DNA from: Solirubrobacteraceae bacterium
Lineage (GTDB): Bacteria > Actinomycetota > Thermoleophilia > Solirubrobacterales > Solirubrobacteraceae
Length of the DNA stretch: 7,463 bases
Reading direction: 5' to 3'
NCBI GenBank assembly: GCA_030151725.1
Contig: JASLDD010000024.1
Location: 1 to 7,463 of the forward strand
Below, one piece after another: positions 4,796-7,463 of this stretch (position 1 is the stretch's first letter; each line of letters starts with the position of its first letter). The position numbers were made by a program, and so were the translations under genes. The notes below the pieces were generated by a model. That model was not told the DNA's origin. It saw only the letters and a program-made list of their open reading frames with translations, and searched no databases.

Positions 4796-5164
4796 ATGGA
4801 GAGTGTTTACGACCTCTACCAACGTGGGTGTGAGCTCCTCCACCATGGCGATCATCAGGCCGCGATCATCCCTCTGAGCAAAGCGCGCGATCTCGAGCCC
4901 GACAAGGCATCGATCCGCGAGGCGCTGGGACGTGCGCTGTTTCACGCGCAGCGCTACGAAGGCGCCGCCGAGGAGTTCCAGGCGGTGGCCGCTCGCGCAC
5001 CCACCAACGACTACGCGCTGTTCTGCCTGGGGCGCTCCATGCAGATGCTGGGACGCCACCGCGAGGCACGCAAGCCGCTCGCCCTAGCCTGCTCGCTGCG
5101 ACCCGAGCGGGCCGATTACAGGCTGTATCGCGATCGTGCCCGCCGCGACGCCGAGCGCGGCTGA
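4796..5164 (+). CDS. Small tetratricopeptide repeat protein
   Basis: A 122-aa protein made almost wholly of about three TPR units, at roughly 4-36, 37-70 and 71-104. Helix-turn-helix spacing and small/aromatic positions fit: YQRGCELLHHGDHQAAIIPL, ALGRALFHAQRYEGAAEEF and ALFCLGRSMQMLGRHREARK. A basic tail follows (YRDRARRDAERG). There is no signal peptide, membrane segment or catalytic motif, so it is probably a cytosolic adaptor binding a protein or peptide partner. The partner cannot be read from the sequence. It starts 9 bases after coaBC. An ATG-GAC-TGA minimal frame at 4788-4796 overlaps its ATG by one base. The following terminator before rimP separates it from the next operon. Confidence 0.82.
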   Translation: MESVYDLYQRGCELLHHGDHQAAIIPLSKARDLEPDKASIREALGRALFHAQRYEGAAEEFQAVAARAPTNDYALFCLGRSMQMLGRHREARKPLALACSLRPERADYRLYRDRARRDAERG

Positions 5165-5183
5165 GGCGTATATGGCGCTGCAC

Positions 5184-5206
5184 GTCAATGCTATGCTCGA
5201 TTGACA
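5184..5206 (+). promoter_or_regulatory. Inverted repeat and promoter-like hexamers before rimP
   Basis: GTCAAT (5184-5189) and ATTGAC (5200-5205) form a perfect inverted repeat around 10 bases that contain TATGCT (5192-5197), a possible -10. TTGACA (5201-5206) matches a -35 exactly, but no acceptable -10 lies 16-18 bases after it. A start from TATGCT would fall near 5204 and give a leader of about 84 bases holding the terminator. The symmetric arms over a -10 suggest an operator. Confidence 0.35.
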
Positions 5207-5246
5207 GCTTTCGTATCGGTGCGCAGGTGCCGGTAGCAGTACTGAG

Positions 5247-5270
5247 AGTGGGCGCCCGCCCGCTTTTTTT
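5247..5270 (+). terminator. Intrinsic terminator in the rimP leader (probable attenuator)
   Basis: AGTGGGC (5247-5253), loop GCCC and GCCCGCT (5258-5264) make a 7-bp GC-rich stem with one G-U pair, with a T-run through 5270. The rimP Shine-Dalgarno starts 5 bases later. It either ends the coaBC-TPR transcript or, if a promoter lies in the leader, attenuates the rimP-nusA-infB operon. Premature terminators before rimP are known in other bacteria (the rimP leader element). Confidence 0.82.
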
Positions 5271-5274
5271 GCGT

Positions 5275-5280
5275 AAGGAA
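5275..5280 (+). promoter_or_regulatory. Ribosome binding site of rimP
   Basis: AAGGAA with 7 bases to the ATG at 5288 selects that ATG over the in-frame TTG immediately before it (5285). Confidence 0.7.
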
Positions 5281-5287
5281 TGAGTTG

Positions 5288-5716
5288 ATGACCCCGCTAC
5301 AGACCGAAATAGAGAGTCGTCTGGCCGTCAGCCAGCCCGACATCGAGGTGCTCCTGGCAGAGGTGCTGGGTGGTCGCTGTCTGCGCGTGTTCATCGATCA
5401 TCCCGACGGCGTAACGCTGGCGATGTGCGAGCGCGTGACCGCTGAGCTGAACGACCTGCGCGAGCGCTACTCGCTCGAGGTCTCCTCGCCGGGCAGCGAG
5501 CGGCCGTTGACCAAGCCGGCGCACTTTCGCCGTTTCGTAGGTCGCAGGGCGCGGGTGCGCGCCCGTCACCCACTGCCGGTCGGGCAGCGGGCAATCGAGA
5601 ACTTCACTGGAGAGCTTGTGGGAGCTTCCGAGGATGAGGTCACACTGGCCGCCGATGGGGGCGTCATCGCGATTCCCTACTCGGAGATTCGTCGTTCGAA
5701 CCTGATCGAGGAGTAG
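5288..5716 (+). CDS. rimP: Ribosome maturation factor RimP
   Basis: RimP binds the free 30S subunit and aids its late maturation. The protein is 142 aa, a little short for the family (about 150-170), mainly because of a compact N-terminus. The N-terminal domain shows PDIEVLLAEV (17-26), LRVFIDHPDGVTL (32-44), CERVTAEL (47-54) and the hallmark YSLEVSSPGSERPLTKPAHF (61-80). The C-terminal SH3-like domain follows RFVGRRARVR (82-91) and includes FTGELVGASEDEVTL (106-120) and IAIPYSEIRRSNL (127-139). Its TAG lies 6 bases before the nusA ATG. The rimP-nusA-ylxR-infB order is a standard bacterial cluster coupling 30S assembly, transcription and translation initiation. Confidence 0.95.
   Translation: MTPLQTEIESRLAVSQPDIEVLLAEVLGGRCLRVFIDHPDGVTLAMCERVTAELNDLRERYSLEVSSPGSERPLTKPAHFRRFVGRRARVRARHPLPVGQRAIENFTGELVGASEDEVTLAADGGVIAIPYSEIRRSNLIEE
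5708..5713 (+). promoter_or_regulatory. Ribosome binding site of nusA
   Basis: GAGGAG, inside the last codons of rimP, is 9 bases before the nusA ATG at 5723. This suits coupled translation. Confidence 0.6.
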
Positions 5717-5722
5717 AGAGTC

Positions 5723-7042
5723 ATGTCACGCGAAATCCTTGAGGCCATGCATGCGCTAGCGCGCGAGAAGGGCATCGAGCCCGAGAAGCTGATGATCGCG
5801 CTCGAGGATGCCCTCCTGTCGGCTTACAAGAAGCAGCCCGGATCGGCCAAGTACGCACGCGTGGAAATGGATCGCGAGACAGCCGACTTCAGGGTCATCG
5901 AACTGATCATTCCCGAGCGCCTCGAGGCGCACCTGATCGTCGAGACGATCGACGAGGAAACGACCGTCGATCCCGAGACGGGCGAGATGCGCGAACCGGA
6001 GGAACCGGAAATCGATCCCAAGAAGTTCGCCGAATACCGCGACCAGATCGACGAACGCGATGTCACGCCCGACGACTTTGGCCGGATCGCCGCGCAGACC
6101 GCCAAGCAGGTGATCCTGCAGCGCATCCGCGAGGCCGAGCGCGACATGATGTATGAGGAGTACCGCGACCGCGTCGGCGAGCTGATCACCGGCATCGTGC
6201 AGCAGTCCGATTCCCGCTACACGCTCGTGCAGCTGCGCGAACGTGTCGAGGCGCTGCTGCCGAAGTCCGAGCAGGTGGAGGGGGAGCGCTACGACCACTC
6301 GCAGCGCATCAAGGCCGTCATCAAGGAGGTCTCGGCCTCGACCAAGGGCCCCTCGATCATCGTCTCCCGCCGCGACCCGGAGCTGATCAAGAAGCTGTTC
6401 GAACTCGAGGTCCCGGAGATCGCCGACGGGCTCGTCGAGATCGCCAACGTCGCGCGCGAGCCCGGCTACCGCTCGAAGATCGCGGTCGTCTCGCACACCG
6501 ACGGGGTCGACCCGGTGGGCGCCTGCGTGGGTCCGCGCGGCTCGCGCGTGCGGATGGTCGTCTCCGAGCTGCGCGGTGAGAAGATCGACATCATCCCCTT
6601 CAACGAAGAGCCCGCGCGGTTCGTCGCCAAGGCGCTCTCGCCGGCGCGCGTGCGCGAGGTGCTCGTCGACGACGACGCCAAGCAGGCGACCGTGATCGTC
6701 CCCGACGACCAGCTCTCGCTCGCGATCGGCCGCGAGGGGCAGAACGCGCGCCTGGCCGCGCGGCTGACCGGCTGGCGCGTCGACATCCGCTCGGAGACCG
6801 AGTTCGCCGCCGAGGAGGCCGAGCACGGCTACGAGGAGGAGGAGGTCTCCGGCCGCTGCGCCGCGATTCTCTCCAACGGCCGCCGCTGTCCAAATGCGAC
6901 GCAGCCCGGCTCGCGCTACTGCGGACTGGAGAGCCATCAGGCGCTCGCCGGGATCGCCAGCGATCGGGTCGCCGACCTCTCGCCGAACGGCGCCGAGGTC
7001 GCCGCCGAGGTTCAAGAGAGCGCGGGGGGGCAAGCGCCATAG
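5723..7042 (+). CDS. nusA: Transcription termination/antitermination factor NusA with C-terminal Cys/His motif
   Basis: NusA binds RNA polymerase and nascent RNA to modulate pausing, termination and antitermination. The protein is 439 aa. The N-terminal polymerase-binding domain (about 1-130) includes MIALEDALLSAYKK (24-37) and VTPDDFGRIAAQTAKQVILQ (114-133), with an acidic stretch at 75-98. The S1 domain lies about 148-215. KH1 contains VGACVGPRGSRVR (265-277), with its GPRG loop at 270-273. KH2 contains SLAIGREGQNARLAARLTGW (332-351), with GREG at 336-339. After KH2 comes an acidic linker (363-374), then Cys379, Cys389, Cys400 and His405 in the pattern C-x9-C-x10-C-x4-H, a likely small zinc-binding module, then a low-complexity tail. 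Proteobacterial-type acidic repeats are absent, as expected. The gene sits between rimP and ylxR. Confidence 0.96.
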   Translation: MSREILEAMHALAREKGIEPEKLMIALEDALLSAYKKQPGSAKYARVEMDRETADFRVIELIIPERLEAHLIVETIDEETTVDPETGEMREPEEPEIDPKKFAEYRDQIDERDVTPDDFGRIAAQTAKQVILQRIREAERDMMYEEYRDRVGELITGIVQQSDSRYTLVQLRERVEALLPKSEQVEGERYDHSQRIKAVIKEVSASTKGPSIIVSRRDPELIKKLFELEVPEIADGLVEIANVAREPGYRSKIAVVSHTDGVDPVGACVGPRGSRVRMVVSELRGEKIDIIPFNEEPARFVAKALSPARVREVLVDDDAKQATVIVPDDQLSLAIGREGQNARLAARLTGWRVDIRSETEFAAEEAEHGYEEEEVSGRCAAILSNGRRCPNATQPGSRYCGLESHQALAGIASDRVADLSPNGAEVAAEVQESAGGQAP

Positions 7043-7050
7043 CGGGCCAC

Positions 7051-7341
7051 GTGCCGCGGCGCCGCTGCGTGGGTTGCGGGCGCATCGCGCCGAAGTCCGA
7101 GCTCGTGCGCCTTGCCGTCGTCGGTGACGACGGTGCGCGTCGCGCGCAGCGCGCGGTGTTCGACCTCGCCGGCGTGCTGCCCGGTCGGGGCGCGTATCTC
7201 TGCCGTGGCTCCTCCCAGCCGAACCCCGCGAGCGCGGACTGCCTGCAAAGCGCGCTGCACCGCGGCGGCATCGCGCGCACGCTGCGCCGCAACGTCAAGC
7301 TCGACCTTGGAGATCCCTCGGTCGAGACCTCGAATTCGTAG
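7051..7341 (+). CDS. ylxR: YlxR/RnpM family RNA-binding protein
   Basis: Small protein of the nusA-infB cluster. Family members bind RNA, and the Bacillus protein (RnpM) modulates RNase P. The protein is 96 aa from the GTG at 7051, 8 bases after the nusA stop. It shows the family start RRRCVGCGRIAPKSELVRL (3-21), an FDLAGVLPGRGAYLC stretch (37-51) with the hallmark GRGAYLC, a fourth Cys at 64 and a basic C-terminal helix (ALHRGGIARTLRRNV, 68-82). The four cysteines (6, 9, 51, 64) could bind metal. The gap between the last two (12 residues) is longer than I expect for the family. No other plausible start exists close by. The TAG overlaps a -10-like TAGAAT for infB. Confidence 0.93.
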   Translation: MPRRRCVGCGRIAPKSELVRLAVVGDDGARRAQRAVFDLAGVLPGRGAYLCRGSSQPNPASADCLQSALHRGGIARTLRRNVKLDLGDPSVETSNS

Positions 7342-7344
7342 AAT
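7339..7344 (+). promoter_or_regulatory. Candidate -10 element for infB
   Basis: TAGAAT uses the ylxR stop codon and ends 9 bases before the infB ATG. No Shine-Dalgarno lies in between and no -35 with normal spacing is seen. It could give infB a leaderless transcript of its own, besides read-through from rimP-nusA-ylxR. Confidence 0.33.
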
Positions 7345-7353
7345 CGATAACTG

Positions 7354-7463
7354 ATGAGCAAGAAGCGAGTACACGAGATCGCCAAGGAGCAGGGCATCCC
7401 CAGCAAGGAGCTGCTGGAGCGCCTGCGCGCCGCCGGCGTCGAGGTCAAGGCCGTCGCGTCCTC
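7354..7463 (+). CDS. infB: Translation initiation factor IF-2, 3' partial
   Basis: IF-2 is the GTPase that places initiator tRNA on the 30S subunit and promotes subunit joining. Only 36 codons are visible before the right edge. They form the characteristic N-terminal IF2_N helix-turn-helix-like subdomain: KKRVHEIAKEQGIPSKELL (3-21), then ERLRAAGVEVKAVAS (22-36). The GTPase domain lies outside the window. The position after nusA and ylxR is standard. The start is ATG 7354, 12 bases after ylxR, without a Shine-Dalgarno. Confidence 0.93.
   Translation, partial: MSKKRVHEIAKEQGIPSKELLERLRAAGVEVKAVAS

Noticed and set aside
4082..5059. A 325-codon minus-strand frame opposite coaBC and the TPR gene
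   Set aside because: It spans two recognised genes and their gap, with no family motifs; it is a shadow of high GC content.
5756..7033. A 425-codon open frame on the minus strand opposite nusA
   Set aside because: It mirrors nusA codon by codon in GC-rich DNA, has Leu/Asp/Arg-rich composition without motifs, and nusA is certain.

Overview
This is high-GC DNA from the + strand of an actinobacterial chromosome. Gene order and protein sequences point to the Thermoleophilia side of Actinomycetota (Solirubrobacterales or Gaiellales type). The markers are an actinobacterial-type integration host factor (mihF) next to gmk, rpoZ and coaBC, a pyrimidine gene pair just upstream, and a rimP-nusA-ylxR-infB cluster. 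The lineage is inferred from family knowledge and was not tested by a search. All recognised genes lie on the + strand.

Layout. (1) 1-1645: the end of a pyrimidine operon. pyrK is cut by the left edge and overlaps pyrD by ATGA. (2) 1646-1770: a short gap with an operator-like palindrome and a candidate leaderless promoter for mihF. (3) 1771-3113: mihF, gmk and rpoZ. (4) 3114-3487: a repeat-rich 374-base gap. (5) 3488-5164: coaBC and a small TPR protein. (6) 5165-5287: the rimP leader, with an inverted repeat and a clear intrinsic terminator just before the Shine-Dalgarno. (7) 5288-7463: rimP, nusA, ylxR (rnpM) and the first 36 codons of infB, which is cut by the right edge.

The genes serve core functions: UMP synthesis (PyrK/PyrD), GMP phosphorylation (Gmk), nucleoid architecture (mIHF), the RNA polymerase omega subunit, coenzyme A synthesis (CoaBC), 30S maturation, transcription elongation/termination and translation initiation (RimP, NusA, YlxR, IF2).

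The unusual content is between the genes. Two ~110-base elements begin at or within about 12 bases of the stop codons of mihF and rpoZ. They share nearly identical core blocks, but their central hairpin and outer stem differ in sequence while keeping the pairing, including two compensated base pairs. This looks like a structured RNA or palindromic repeat family, and I do not recognise it as a named one. The rpoZ-coaBC gap also holds a (TC)13 microsatellite and two near-identical 28-base palindromes whose arms can pair in alternative ways. Several genes (mihF, coaBC, the TPR gene, infB) lack a Shine-Dalgarno and have a -10-like hexamer 6-9 bases before the ATG, which suggests leaderless transcripts. 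NusA carries a C-terminal C-C-C-H putative zinc-binding motif.
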